Assembly: GCF_002160525.1 (NCBI RefSeq)
Contig: NZ_NFKT01000032.1
Location: forward strand, 1-56,458
Direction of reading: 5' to 3'
DNA length: 56,458 nucleotides
Source: Lachnoclostridium sp. An169
Lineage (GTDB): Bacteria > Bacillota > Clostridia > Lachnospirales > Lachnospiraceae
The notes beneath the pieces were generated by a model that saw only the letters and a list, made by a program, of their open reading frames with translations, made no database searches and was not told where the DNA came from. Positions within the stretch are counted from its first letter, which is position 1; each line of letters opens with the position of its first letter. Position numbers and translations under genes: made by a program. Shown here piece by piece: positions 25,384-34,276 of the stretch.

Positions 25384-25893
25384 ATGAAGAAAAAATTAGT
25401 TGCAGCAATGATGGTGGCAGTGATGACGGCGGGAATGGTAATGCCGGTCAGTGCGGATACAGGAGTTTCATCAAAGAATCTAACTGTAGGATACGAGGAA
25501 GAGTCCACTTTTGTGTTGTCAATTCCGGCAGAGGTTACATTATCTGAAACCGCCGGAACAATCGGCACTGTCGGCTTGAGCTCCATTAACGTATCTACCA
25601 CAGAAAAAGTACAGATCAGAGTGACGAGTGGTATTTCAGCAGAAGGAGCAGTAATACTTACCGATATGCAGGATCCAGGAAATACCTGTACTTCTACTGT
25701 CAGGCTGGAGCAGGGCGGCGATCCGTTGGCTTCTGACGGTATAATCGCAGAATTTACAATGGATTCTAATCCTTTGACTGCGAATCTGTATTTTGATGCT
25801 TTAGGAAATGTGCCTGCAGGAACATACAGCGGCCAGATGACATACCAGGCGTCTATTGTGAGTACGGCCGATGCCGGAGCAACGGGAGAATAA
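25384..25893 (+). CDS. Secreted beta-sandwich surface protein (first of two)
   Basis: This is a 169-residue protein with a signal peptide (MKKKLVAAMMVAVMTAG..PVSA). The mature part begins with a segment like FVLSIPAEVTL, which recurs as FMMSIPKTTAS in the 25939 gene, and ends with VPAGTYSGQMTYQASI, like the GTYTGTMTF ending of the 22243 protein. The repeated pattern points to a shared beta domain that could polymerise or bind the large protein. GGAGGAG lies upstream of the start. I cannot name the family with confidence. Confidence 0.65.
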   Translation: MKKKLVAAMMVAVMTAGMVMPVSADTGVSSKNLTVGYEEESTFVLSIPAEVTLSETAGTIGTVGLSSINVSTTEKVQIRVTSGISAEGAVILTDMQDPGNTCTSTVRLEQGGDPLASDGIIAEFTMDSNPLTANLYFDALGNVPAGTYSGQMTYQASIVSTADAGATGE

Positions 25894-25938
25894 TATCGGA
25901 AAGACCGGGAACATTCCGGCAGAAGGGAGATACAGATT

Positions 25939-26439
25939 ATGAAAGAAAAGACGAGAAAAGCGGCAGCGCTTGCTTTTTCAGCAGCCCTGGTTATGGCAGC
26001 CGGGATTCCGGCTTATGCCAGCGAAGAAACCAGTACCGGAATGCAGGAATCATCTCTGAACTTAAGTATGAGCAAGGATGCGGATTTTATGATGTCGATC
26101 CCAAAGACTACAGCCAGTATTCAGTTCGGAGCAGAGAATACCGTGATTGGCGATCTGTATGTGACCGGGGATATCGGCACAAAACAGCAGGTGGCTGTGT
26201 CTGTGGAGAAAACAAAGTTTACAGATGTAAAGGATGAAGATAACTGTTTTCCATTTACTCTGCAGAGCGGCGGAGCGGATTTTGAAGAAGCGGTATGGGA
26301 CTGGAAACAGGTTCGGGCGGATACGCCGACAGCCTATTCTCTGACGGTGCATATCCCAAATGAGACCTGGGGAGAAGTTGTTGCAGGTGATTATGCGGCA
26401 ACGCTGACATTTTATGCAGAGCTTCAGAATGTGGAGTAA
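25939..26439 (+). CDS. Secreted beta-sandwich surface protein (second of two)
   Basis: This 166-residue protein has a signal peptide ending near AYA-SEE and the same general plan as the preceding gene: SxDFMMSIPK near the start of the mature part and VAGDYAATLTFYAEL at the end. It has no anchor motif. Positioned between its relative and the LPXTG protein, it is likely a co-exported component of one surface structure. Confidence 0.65.
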   Translation: MKEKTRKAAALAFSAALVMAAGIPAYASEETSTGMQESSLNLSMSKDADFMMSIPKTTASIQFGAENTVIGDLYVTGDIGTKQQVAVSVEKTKFTDVKDEDNCFPFTLQSGGADFEEAVWDWKQVRADTPTAYSLTVHIPNETWGEVVAGDYAATLTFYAELQNVE

Positions 26440-26442
26440 CAG

Positions 26443-27249
26443 GTGGTGATAAAGTTGAAGAAGCGAAGAATGACAGGATTTGCGGCGCTGTTTCTCCTTC
26501 TGATCTTCATTTTCCCGCTGAATGCTTTTGCAGCAGAGAACACCGGTCAGTCCGGAACTCAGATTACGCTGACGGTATCTGTTCCCGGATATCCGGCGGA
26601 TGTGGAGGGCGGAGCGGCACAGACAACTCTGCCGGACGGAAGCCGGGTAGCGGTACAGGGGGAAGTGCTGCCGGATGGACTGCTGTTTGTAGTGGAACCG
26701 TTAGAGGCAGGGACTCTTGCGTGGATCGAATCGTGTATGGAAGGCAAAGGAACCAACCTCCGGGGTTATGACATCTATTTTTTGGATGACAGCGGAAACC
26801 GGTATGAGATCACAGAACCGATCACGGTATCCTTCAGTCTGAATGGAGAATACCGGAATCCGGCAGTGTATTATATCTGTGAAAGCGGAGAAACGCAGAA
26901 GATGGAAACTTCCGTAAACGAAGATCAGATTTCCTTTATCACAGACCATAACAGCTATTATGCATTGGCGGAACAGGTGGAAACAGCGGAACCGGAAGAA
27001 CCCGGGAAGCCGGAAACTCCGGAAGAGCCAGACGCGGCAGGCGGTTCCGGAAGCCCTTCAGGCAGCCCGGGCGAAACCGGCGGGCAATCCGGTACGGGCG
27101 GCACAGACAGCGAAACGTCGGGGGGATCCGGAGAAGAACTTCCGAAGACGGGAGATATGGTACAGACCGGCCTGTGGGCGGGGATGATGGCAGTCTCGGT
27201 GATTCTTGTGTTTGCCCTGGTGGATAAAAAGAGGAAGCAGATTATCTGA
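26443..27249 (+). CDS. LPXTG-anchored surface protein
   Basis: This 268-residue protein has a signal peptide, an extracellular domain of about 150 residues and a Gly, Pro, Ser and Glu-rich spacer. The C-terminal sorting signal is ELPKTGD (about 27135-27155), then a hydrophobic segment and a KKRKQ tail. Sortase would cleave between Thr and Gly and link the protein to peptidoglycan. No sortase gene is in the window. The start is uncertain: GTG 26443 (GGAG six bases upstream) or TTG 26455 (AGGTGG eight bases upstream, with a more typical signal peptide). Confidence 0.8.
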   Translation: MVIKLKKRRMTGFAALFLLLIFIFPLNAFAAENTGQSGTQITLTVSVPGYPADVEGGAAQTTLPDGSRVAVQGEVLPDGLLFVVEPLEAGTLAWIESCMEGKGTNLRGYDIYFLDDSGNRYEITEPITVSFSLNGEYRNPAVYYICESGETQKMETSVNEDQISFITDHNSYYALAEQVETAEPEEPGKPETPEEPDAAGGSGSPSGSPGETGGQSGTGGTDSETSGGSGEELPKTGDMVQTGLWAGMMAVSVILVFALVDKKRKQII

Positions 27250-27292
27250 ATATGCTGACGAATTTTCCAGCAATATTGGTTAATAGTAAAAT

Positions 27293-27328
27293 AAACGGTA
27301 CGGATTTGAACAGGAATCCGTACCGTTT
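27293..27328. terminator. Strong bidirectional terminator
   Basis: AAACGGTACGGATT and AATCCGTACCGTTT form a 14-bp perfect stem. T or A runs follow on both sides, so it can serve the LPXTG gene from the left and the antitoxin gene from the right. Confidence 0.85.
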
Positions 27329-27330
27329 CC

Positions 27331-27570
27331 TTAAGTTTCGGAACTCTTTTTCCTGGCAGCTTCTAACTTATGAAAGGCCGCAATTCTACGATCTTCATTT
27401 CCTTCTTTCGTTTCAAGAGGAGCAGATATGATAAAAGGAATCCGCCTTTCTCTTAATGCAGTTCTTGTAAAGGTCTCATAAAATGTCTGCTTAGTCTGCC
27501 CCATTGCATCCAACATTTCACCAAGCTCTTCATAGAGTGAATCTTCCAGTCTTATACTGATTGTTTTCAT
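27331..27570 (-). CDS. Orphan RelB/DinJ-like antitoxin
   Basis: This 79-residue protein begins MKTISIRLEDSLYEELGEML, the ribbon-helix-helix start typical of RelB/DinJ antitoxins, then a helix (MGQTKQTFYETFTRTAL) and a charged tail. ATG 27570 fits AAAGGAG nine bases upstream; an upstream in-frame start would lengthen it with a hydrophobic segment and is unlikely. The usual downstream toxin (RelE, YafQ or HicA type) is missing: the stop is followed at once by a strong terminator and then convergent genes. It is either a solitary regulator or a remnant of a lost pair. Confidence 0.75.
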   Translation of the reverse strand: MKTISIRLEDSLYEELGEMLDAMGQTKQTFYETFTRTALRERRIPFIISAPLETKEGNEDRRIAAFHKLEAARKKSSET

Positions 27571-27651
27571 AGCAGTCATCTCCTTTACAGATCTATTATT
27601 AAATATACTATTATTATATAATAATATGAAGCTTATAGCAAGCAATAGCAT

Positions 27652-27842
27652 TCATTTTTAAAACAGAACGGAGAAAATACAATATTTCGTTCTCCGTAAA
27701 CGGCAGTTGCCGCGCTGAAGAAAGGACTTGCGGCGATGTTGGATATGATTTATTCTATTGAATATGGAGCCCGGAGCAGGAGAAGATATTTAATCAACTG
27801 AGCCGGAATCAGGATACTATACAAAAGAGAAGAGGGGACAGG
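27652..27842. other. Intergenic region with one hairpin
   Basis: This 191-base gap precedes the capA gene. ACGGAGAA and TTCTCCGT pair around 27667-27697, and no ORF or clear promoter was recognised. Confidence 0.4.
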
Positions 27843-29123
27843 ATGACGGAAGAGGAGAGAAGATACCGGGAATATCTGGCGAGGAAGAAGCGGCGGGCGG
27901 CGATCCGCAGGAAGAGGATCATCAGGAGGAGGATTGTACTTGGGGGACTTCTGCTGATCATAGTCCTGATCGCGGCTCTGATAACAGCGGTTGTGATGGC
28001 AGTCCGGAACAATCAGAGAAAGGCAGCGGAAACGGCGGCGAAAATCCAGGCGCAGGAAGAAGCGGAGCAGAAGGCGGCTGCGTTGGAAGAGGAGAACAAC
28101 ACGCTTCATTTCCTTGCCGTGGGAGACAATTTCTATCACGATGCGATTCTGAACGCAGGGAAAGACGAGAACGGGAACTGGAATTTTGATTCCATTTATG
28201 ACAATGTCAGGGAGACGATCGGAGCGGCGGATCTTGCCGTTGTGAATCAGGAGGTTCCCCTGATCGAAAACGGGGATAATGCCAGCGGATATCCAAAGTT
28301 CGGGACACCTCTGGCGGGAGGCGATGCGCTTGTAAACGCAGGATTTGACGTGGTTACCATGGCGACGAACCATGCCTATGACAAAGGGGATACGGGAATC
28401 ACGGATGCCCTCTCTTTCTGGAGAAACAGCCATCCGGAGATTACTCTTCTGGGGATACATGACAGTGCAGAGGATCAGAGTGCAAACCGGGTAAAGATCG
28501 TGGAGAAGAAGAATTTCAAAATCGCTATGGTAAACTACACCTGTCTGATCAATGAGGACGCACAGGTGCCGGAGGACAAGGCTTATTCGGTGGATGTGTT
28601 CAGCGAAGAGACGGCTGCGGCTGATATTGCGGCGGCGAAAGAGGCGGCGGACTATGTGATCGTTTACCTTCATTCCGGTGTGGAGAATGACAATGAGGTG
28701 GACAGCCGTACCGCGGAACGGGTGCAGTATCTCGCTGACCAGGGAGCGGATCTGGTGATCTGTACGCATCCCCATGTCCTGCGGAAAGTGGAAATGCTGA
28801 CCAGGGCGGACGGAGGACAGACGCTTGTGTATTATTCACTTGGCAATTTCGTCTCCGCACAGAAAGAAGTGCCGCAGCTCCTGGAAGGAATGGCGGATAT
28901 CACACTGAAAAAGGATAAGGATACGGGAGCAGTGACGGTTGCGGAATATTCCCTCGTGCCTCTTGTGATGCACTACGAAGAGAATCAGACAAACTGCCGG
29001 GTATATCTGTTCTCGGACTATACGGAAGAACTGGCGGCGGAGCATGGGGCACACGGTTATTCGGAGGATGAATTTACCATGGAGAGCATAGGGCGGTATT
29101 TTGCGCAGTTTACTGGAAAGTGA
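27843..29123 (+). CDS. CapA-family metallophosphatase-like protein
   Basis: This 426-residue protein has a very basic N-terminus, one membrane segment (about 30-55) and a helical linker. Its CapA/PGA_cap domain contains LAVGDNFYHD, NQEVPLIENG, GFDVVTMATNHAYDKG, YLHSGVEND, TCPHPHVLRKV-like ICTHPHVLR and YSLGNFVS. The domain is calcineurin-like and is linked to poly-gamma-glutamate and other capsule polymers in Bacillus. The rest of a PGA operon is not here. Its stop overlaps an unused upstream start of the GH106-like gene, so the two are transcribed together. Confidence 0.85.
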   Translation: MTEEERRYREYLARKKRRAAIRRKRIIRRRIVLGGLLLIIVLIAALITAVVMAVRNNQRKAAETAAKIQAQEEAEQKAAALEEENNTLHFLAVGDNFYHDAILNAGKDENGNWNFDSIYDNVRETIGAADLAVVNQEVPLIENGDNASGYPKFGTPLAGGDALVNAGFDVVTMATNHAYDKGDTGITDALSFWRNSHPEITLLGIHDSAEDQSANRVKIVEKKNFKIAMVNYTCLINEDAQVPEDKAYSVDVFSEETAAADIAAAKEAADYVIVYLHSGVENDNEVDSRTAERVQYLADQGADLVICTHPHVLRKVEMLTRADGGQTLVYYSLGNFVSAQKEVPQLLEGMADITLKKDKDTGAVTVAEYSLVPLVMHYEENQTNCRVYLFSDYTEELAAEHGAHGYSEDEFTMESIGRYFAQFTGK

Positions 29124-29134
29124 GGAGAGAGCAG

Positions 29135-32053
29135 ATGACAGAGAAAATATCGATGGATGTACGCCCGAAAGTACGGTACTGGCTTCCGGGGGCAGCAATG
29201 GAAGAAGCAGATCTGAGAGAGGAGATTCGGATGCTCGCAAGACGGGGATTCGGCGGGATTGAAGTGGTGGTACTGCAGAGTGTGCCTCAGGAGATCCTGC
29301 TTTCCGAAGATGGATGGGGAAGTAAAAACTGGGACAGAATGGTTGCTGTTATTAATGATGAGGCCAAAAAGCAGGGGATGACTGTTGATCTTGCAGCCGG
29401 ACCGGGATGGCCGATCGCTTCTCCGGTGCTTGAGAGCGCGGATGATCCCGGAGTATTGTGTGAGCTGACTTACGGATGTCTGGAGCTGGAAGGCGGTACG
29501 CATTATGACGGCGCCCTTCCGGAGCGCCGGGTGGTGCACGAGGAAGGAACGCCGAAGCGCATAGCTGTTATGGCATATCGTATCGACACCTCGGATCCGG
29601 AGAAGAACGCTAAACTGGGAACAAAGGTAAAGTCCGCATTTGGAGAGCGGGAATATCGTCTCCCTTTGATAGCAGAAAGTTACATCAACCTGGAAAACTA
29701 TGTAAATGCGGAGAACAACAAAGTGACCGCCAGGGACAGCGGACATCTTGTGTGGAATGTTCCCGGTACGCCGGAAGACAGGTGGATGGTGTTTGCATTC
29801 TGGTATCAGCCGGCAGTTCAGAAAATCAACGGAGGGAGGACGTATGTGGTTGATCACCTGAGCAGAGAGGGAGCAAAGGCTGTAGCGGATTACTGGGAGC
29901 CTGTGCTAAGCGCCGGACATTATGATGCCGTGGAATCTCTGTTCTGCGACTCTCTGGAATATGATGTGGCAACAGACTGGACTCCTGCGCTTCCGGAGAT
30001 TTTCCGTAAGATCAATCACTATGATCTTCTTCCGTATCTTCCGTTTATCGGGATGTGCGATACTTACCCGGCGGGGGATGCGCCGGCTTTTCCGTCCAGG
30101 CCGGAGAGTATTCAGACACAGGTAAACGATGATTACATGGAGATACTGACCCGGCTGTACTGCGAGGAACATCTGGAACAGCTGGAAGAGATGGCGGGAA
30201 AATATGGAAAGACAGTGCGCTATCAGGTGGCCTATAATAAGCCTTTCGAGGAGGAACGCTGCGGCCTTTATGTGGAGATCCCGGAGAATGAAGCCCTCGG
30301 AAGAAGCCAGATAGACGGGCAGAGGCTGATGGCGGCTGCGGTTCATATGGGGAGAAAGAGCAGGTACTCTTTTGAGTGCGCAGCGGAATTCGGGCAGAGC
30401 TACGGACAGGGATACGAGGATCTTATGTGGTGGGTCAAACGCAGCCTGATGGCGGGAATGAACGCCCAGGTACTGCACGGCGCGTCCTATTCCGGCAGAT
30501 GTACAGGAGCGGATCCGAACAATGTTCTGGCGAAATCGGCACTATGGCCGGGATATGAGGGATTCGGAAAATATGTCAGCAATAATTGGAACCGCACGCC
30601 TGATGAGAACCATGCAAGAGGATGTATGGATGCCATTTCGCGGATGAACCGTGTCTTTCGGGAACACGCCAGGATTGATCTGTGTATTTTCCGACAGGCT
30701 TATGAAAATTCCGGACTTGGGGCGGATTATTACCTTTATGACGATGACGGGCTGCTGACAAATATGGGATACAGCTATGAATATGTGTCTGATTATCTTC
30801 TGCATCTTCCGCAGGCTGAAGTGAGAAATGGCGAACTGGATCCGGAAGGACCGGGATACCGCGCGCTTATTGTGCCCCATCAGGGGAAAATGTCAGGGCG
30901 TGCCATGCAGAGGATTCTGGCTCTCGCGGAGGAAGGCCTTCCGGTAGTACTGGTGGGGGAGGCTCCGGAAGAATCCTGCTACTTCAGTGAGTGGAGAAGC
31001 GCAGAAGAGCGGGAAAACTGGCGGAACTGCCGGGAACGTCTGTGGGGGCGGCAGGTGGAAAATATCGTGCGGGCAGCAGAGATTTCCGATGTCCCGGAAG
31101 CACTTGCAGCCTGCGGCGTCTCTCCCCGTGTATTTCTGGAAAATGGCGGTGATCTGATGACCGCTGTGAGAAAGGAAGAAAACACAGACCGGATCTGGTA
31201 TGTGCTGTATGGGTATAACCGGATCCATACAGGGGAAGGATTTGTCGGACCGGGAAATGCAGACCCGAAGGATGTAAAGCCGGTTTACCAGAGACCGGGG
31301 AAAGCATCAGAGAGAGTTGCAGATGTGGCGCTCAGTGGAAATGGCCCGGTATTTTCGCTGGATCCGTGGAGCGGCAGCCTCCTGCCGGAGAAATTTATGT
31401 ATGACGGAGCCGGAAGAATGAAGGGCAGGATCCGCGTGGAGGAAGACGAGATGATCATTCTCTGCCTGCATAATGACGATAGATTTTCGGAGATATCCGG
31501 TGATCTGCCGGAACTTTCGGAGTGCAGAAAAGCCGGACGGATCCGGTTTGAAGAGTTCTCTTTCTGTGAATTCGGGCCGGATACTCCGGAGGGAAAATCA
31601 TTTCTGCGAAGCAGCTTCGCGGAGACTCCCACATGGAGCAGGAAGCTTGAAACAGATGCAGAGCTGATACCGTGGCATGAGATGGATCCGTCTCTGAAAT
31701 TTGCGGCAGGAGCGGGAATATACCGGGGAACTCTGGAAATTGATGAGGAACCTGCCGACGGAGAACGGCTGATCGTCAGCCTGGGTGATGTGTATGATAC
31801 ATTTACCGTGTGTGTGAACGGAGTGGAAACCTCTTTCCCGGATCAGGTTATGAAGCGCGCGGACATTACTGGTCTGGCGAGAAAGGGAAAGAACAGGATT
31901 GAAGTGCGAGTTGTCTCCGAACTGTACAATAAACTTGTGGGCACTGCGACAGGCGGGGACATTCCGTATAATTTACCTGGGGCATTTTCCCCGCGCTGTT
32001 ACGGCATATGCCCGTCAGAAGAAAAGCCGGTGGAAGTATATATAAAAAAATAA
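29135..32053 (+). CDS. GH106-like glycoside hydrolase (candidate alpha-L-rhamnosidase)
   Basis: This 972-residue enzyme has no signal peptide, so it is cytoplasmic. The opening RPKVRYWLPGAAMEEADLREEIRML and GFGGIEVV match the N-terminal TIM barrel of GH106 alpha-L-rhamnosidases. The middle contains EFGQSYGQGYEDLMWWVKRSLMAGMNA, and the end a beta-sandwich (VSLGDVYDTFTVCVNG). GAGGAG lies seven bases before ATG 29135. With the second GH106-like gene and a GH1 enzyme it suggests degradation of imported rhamnose-containing glycosides. Specificity needs direct evidence. Confidence 0.75.
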   Translation: MTEKISMDVRPKVRYWLPGAAMEEADLREEIRMLARRGFGGIEVVVLQSVPQEILLSEDGWGSKNWDRMVAVINDEAKKQGMTVDLAAGPGWPIASPVLESADDPGVLCELTYGCLELEGGTHYDGALPERRVVHEEGTPKRIAVMAYRIDTSDPEKNAKLGTKVKSAFGEREYRLPLIAESYINLENYVNAENNKVTARDSGHLVWNVPGTPEDRWMVFAFWYQPAVQKINGGRTYVVDHLSREGAKAVADYWEPVLSAGHYDAVESLFCDSLEYDVATDWTPALPEIFRKINHYDLLPYLPFIGMCDTYPAGDAPAFPSRPESIQTQVNDDYMEILTRLYCEEHLEQLEEMAGKYGKTVRYQVAYNKPFEEERCGLYVEIPENEALGRSQIDGQRLMAAAVHMGRKSRYSFECAAEFGQSYGQGYEDLMWWVKRSLMAGMNAQVLHGASYSGRCTGADPNNVLAKSALWPGYEGFGKYVSNNWNRTPDENHARGCMDAISRMNRVFREHARIDLCIFRQAYENSGLGADYYLYDDDGLLTNMGYSYEYVSDYLLHLPQAEVRNGELDPEGPGYRALIVPHQGKMSGRAMQRILALAEEGLPVVLVGEAPEESCYFSEWRSAEERENWRNCRERLWGRQVENIVRAAEISDVPEALAACGVSPRVFLENGGDLMTAVRKEENTDRIWYVLYGYNRIHTGEGFVGPGNADPKDVKPVYQRPGKASERVADVALSGNGPVFSLDPWSGSLLPEKFMYDGAGRMKGRIRVEEDEMIILCLHNDDRFSEISGDLPELSECRKAGRIRFEEFSFCEFGPDTPEGKSFLRSSFAETPTWSRKLETDAELIPWHEMDPSLKFAAGAGIYRGTLEIDEEPADGERLIVSLGDVYDTFTVCVNGVETSFPDQVMKRADITGLARKGKNRIEVRVVSELYNKLVGTATGGDIPYNLPGAFSPRCYGICPSEEKPVEVYIKK

Positions 32054-32090
32054 GAGAAGATATAAACAGGGAATAAGTAAGTGCGTTAAT

Positions 32091-32125
32091 GCAGGAAGGA
32101 AGATCAATCCTTCCTGTATTTTTTT
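32091..32125 (+). terminator. Terminator after the GH106-like gene
   Basis: CAGGAAGGA (32092-32100) pairs with TCCTTCCTG (32108-32116), followed by ATTTTTTT. The remaining 175 bases before the transporter operon are AT-rich, with an inverted repeat near 32190-32220 and a -10-like GATAAAAT; no full promoter is certain. Confidence 0.85.
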
Positions 32126-32301
32126 CTGTATTCTACTGCCGGATTTTACTACCGGCTTTTTGGAAAATCTTAAAAATCCCATATCAATATCTAAAATCCC
32201 GATATTTTACCCGAAATTCAGAATGATAAAATAAAACCATAGCAAAAAGCAAGAATAAACAAAAAGAAGAAAAGAGAAAAAGAAAGAGAGGAAGGGGAAA
32301 A

Positions 32302-33237
32302 GTGAAAACTGCAGGGAAAAGAAAAAGGCAGGAGGGGTCACTCACATTGCATTTCAGAAAGTATTTTCCATATTATGCGATGATGCTTCCGGGAATTATA
32401 TATCTGATCATGTTCAAGTATGTTCCGATGATGGGCAGCGTTATTGCTTTCAAAGACTACTCGGTGTTCCAGGGAATCTGGGGGAGCGCATGGTCAGGAC
32501 TGGAAAATTTCAAGAAGCTCTTTGAGTATCCGGATTTCTACCGGATCCTGAGAAATACGATTGTACTTGGATTTATCAAGACGTTTCTGGTATTCCCGAT
32601 TCCGCTGATTCTGGCACTGATGCTTAACGAACTGCGGAATGCGAAGATGAAAAAGGCGATCCAGACAATTATCTGTATTCCGTACTTCATATCATGGGTT
32701 GTTGTCGGAGGTCTGGTGTTCGACTTCTTCGGAGTCGGAGGAATCTTCAACAACGTAAGAGAGGCACTTGGGATGGATACGCTTCTGGTTATGCAGAAAG
32801 AATCATGGTTTCGCCCGGTGTATCTGATCTCGACGATCTGGAAAGAATCCGGATGGGGAACAGTGGTCTATCTTGCGGCGATCAGCAGCATCGATCCGAG
32901 CCTGTACGAGTCGGCGTCGATTGACGGTGCGTCAAGATTTCAGAAGATGCGGTATATTACCTTCCCGCTTCTGGTTCCTACGGCGCTGATTCTGCTTCTG
33001 CTTAATATCGGAAACTTCCTGACGCTGGGATTTGACCAGGTATACAATCTGTATACTCCGATGACATATTCGGTGGCTGATATTTTTGATACATATGTAT
33101 TCCGCGTAGGTATTCAGGAAGCACAGTACAGTTTTGCAACGGCTGTCGGTCTGTTCCAGTCAGTGGTCGGACTGATCATGGTTGTGGTATTTAACAAGAT
33201 TGCAAACAAAGTTTCAGAGGATGGAGGACTGTGGTAA
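32302..33237 (+). CDS. Sugar ABC transporter permease (LplB type)
   Basis: This 311-residue membrane protein has six predicted hydrophobic segments and the EAA loop (YLAAISSIDPSLYESASIDGASRFQKMRYITFPLL) that contacts the ATPase. The opening YAMMLPGIIYLIMFKYVPMMG is typical of LplB/YtcP-type permeases for complex carbohydrates. No ATPase gene is nearby, as with many such importers that share one ATPase (MsmX type). Start GTG 32302 has GAGGAAGGGG upstream. Confidence 0.9.
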   Translation: MKTAGKRKRQEGSLTLHFRKYFPYYAMMLPGIIYLIMFKYVPMMGSVIAFKDYSVFQGIWGSAWSGLENFKKLFEYPDFYRILRNTIVLGFIKTFLVFPIPLILALMLNELRNAKMKKAIQTIICIPYFISWVVVGGLVFDFFGVGGIFNNVREALGMDTLLVMQKESWFRPVYLISTIWKESGWGTVVYLAAISSIDPSLYESASIDGASRFQKMRYITFPLLVPTALILLLLNIGNFLTLGFDQVYNLYTPMTYSVADIFDTYVFRVGIQEAQYSFATAVGLFQSVVGLIMVVVFNKIANKVSEDGGLW

Positions 33238-34136
33238 TGAAAATCGGAAAAAGAAAAGCACATGCACATGTCCATGAATCACGGGGGGACATCATGTTCG
33301 GGGCAGTGATCGCGTTTATCCTGATCGTATTTGCGATTGCAACGGCGATTCCGCTGATTTCCGAGCTGGCGGTATCCCTAAGTTCAAAGACTGCTTCACA
33401 GATGAACCGGATCAATCTGCTCCCGGTGGAATTTACACTGGATTCCTGGAAATACCTTCTGGCAAAAGGAGGAATCTGGAAACCGTTTCTGATCTCAGTG
33501 ACTTCAACGATCCTGGGTGTTGCCATTGCGCTGATCCTCAATGTGCTGATGGCATACCCGCTGTCAAAAACGGAGTTTAAGCCCTCGAAATACATCATGC
33601 TTTTTGTGGTGTTCACGATGATTTTTGCAGCGCCGAAAGTACCGTATTTCCTGACGCTGCGCACGTACGGGCTGTATAATAACTACTGGGTTCTGATCCT
33701 GCCCCACATTATGACGGCCTATAACCTGATCATTGTCAGAACATTTTTCAAACAGTTCCCGAAGGAACTGGAGGAGGCTGCAATGATCGACGGATGCGGA
33801 AAATTCCGTATTCTGTTCCAGATCGTGCTCCCGGCATCCAAGGCTGTACTGGCAACGGTGGGACTGTTCTATGGAGTGACCATGTGGAACCAGTATGAGC
33901 ATCCGCTGATGTTCATCAACAATATGGATCTGTTCCCGCTGCAGATGAAGATCCGCTCCATCGTGGACGGCGGAAGCGAGCTGCAGGCAGTGACCATGCT
34001 GCAGGATGCCAACTATACGCAGGCTACATTAAGCGCGGTGGCGGTTGTATTTGCCATTATCCCGATTCTGATCGCGTATCCGTGGATTCAGAAATATTTT
34101 GCCAAAGGCGCGATGCTCGGTTCTGTGAAGGGATAA
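33237..34136 (+). CDS. Sugar ABC transporter permease (LplC type)
   Basis: This 299-residue membrane protein pairs with the LplB-type permease. It has about six hydrophobic segments and the EAA loop FPKELEEAAMIDGCGKFRILFQIVLP. The start overlaps the previous stop by one base (TAATG) with GGAGG eight bases upstream, so translation is coupled. It ends in FAKGAMLGSVKG, the usual LplC tail. Confidence 0.9.
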   Translation: MKIGKRKAHAHVHESRGDIMFGAVIAFILIVFAIATAIPLISELAVSLSSKTASQMNRINLLPVEFTLDSWKYLLAKGGIWKPFLISVTSTILGVAIALILNVLMAYPLSKTEFKPSKYIMLFVVFTMIFAAPKVPYFLTLRTYGLYNNYWVLILPHIMTAYNLIIVRTFFKQFPKELEEAAMIDGCGKFRILFQIVLPASKAVLATVGLFYGVTMWNQYEHPLMFINNMDLFPLQMKIRSIVDGGSELQAVTMLQDANYTQATLSAVAVVFAIIPILIAYPWIQKYFAKGAMLGSVKG

Positions 34137-34210
34137 CAGAAAGAGAAAATGGATTATGGCGACAGGATGACCATAGGATAAAAGCTGGCAGAAAGCCGGT
34201 TTTTAATAGA

Positions 34211-34248
34211 GAAAGCCGCCTGGAAGCGCCAGCGAAAGAGCGGCTTTC
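34211..34248 (+). other. Stable hairpin between the permease and binding-protein genes
   Basis: GAAAGCCGC and GCGGCTTTC pair, with an inner CTGG/CCAG stem, and no T run follows. Such hairpins often protect the binding-protein mRNA and raise its level above that of the permeases. Confidence 0.55.
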
Positions 34249-34276
34249 CAAAAGCAAAACATAAGGAGGAAAGAAG

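Noticed and set aside
27571..27651. N-terminal extension of the antitoxin
   Set aside because: It would place the Shine-Dalgarno sequence inside the coding region and add a hydrophobic stretch not seen in RelB/DinJ proteins.
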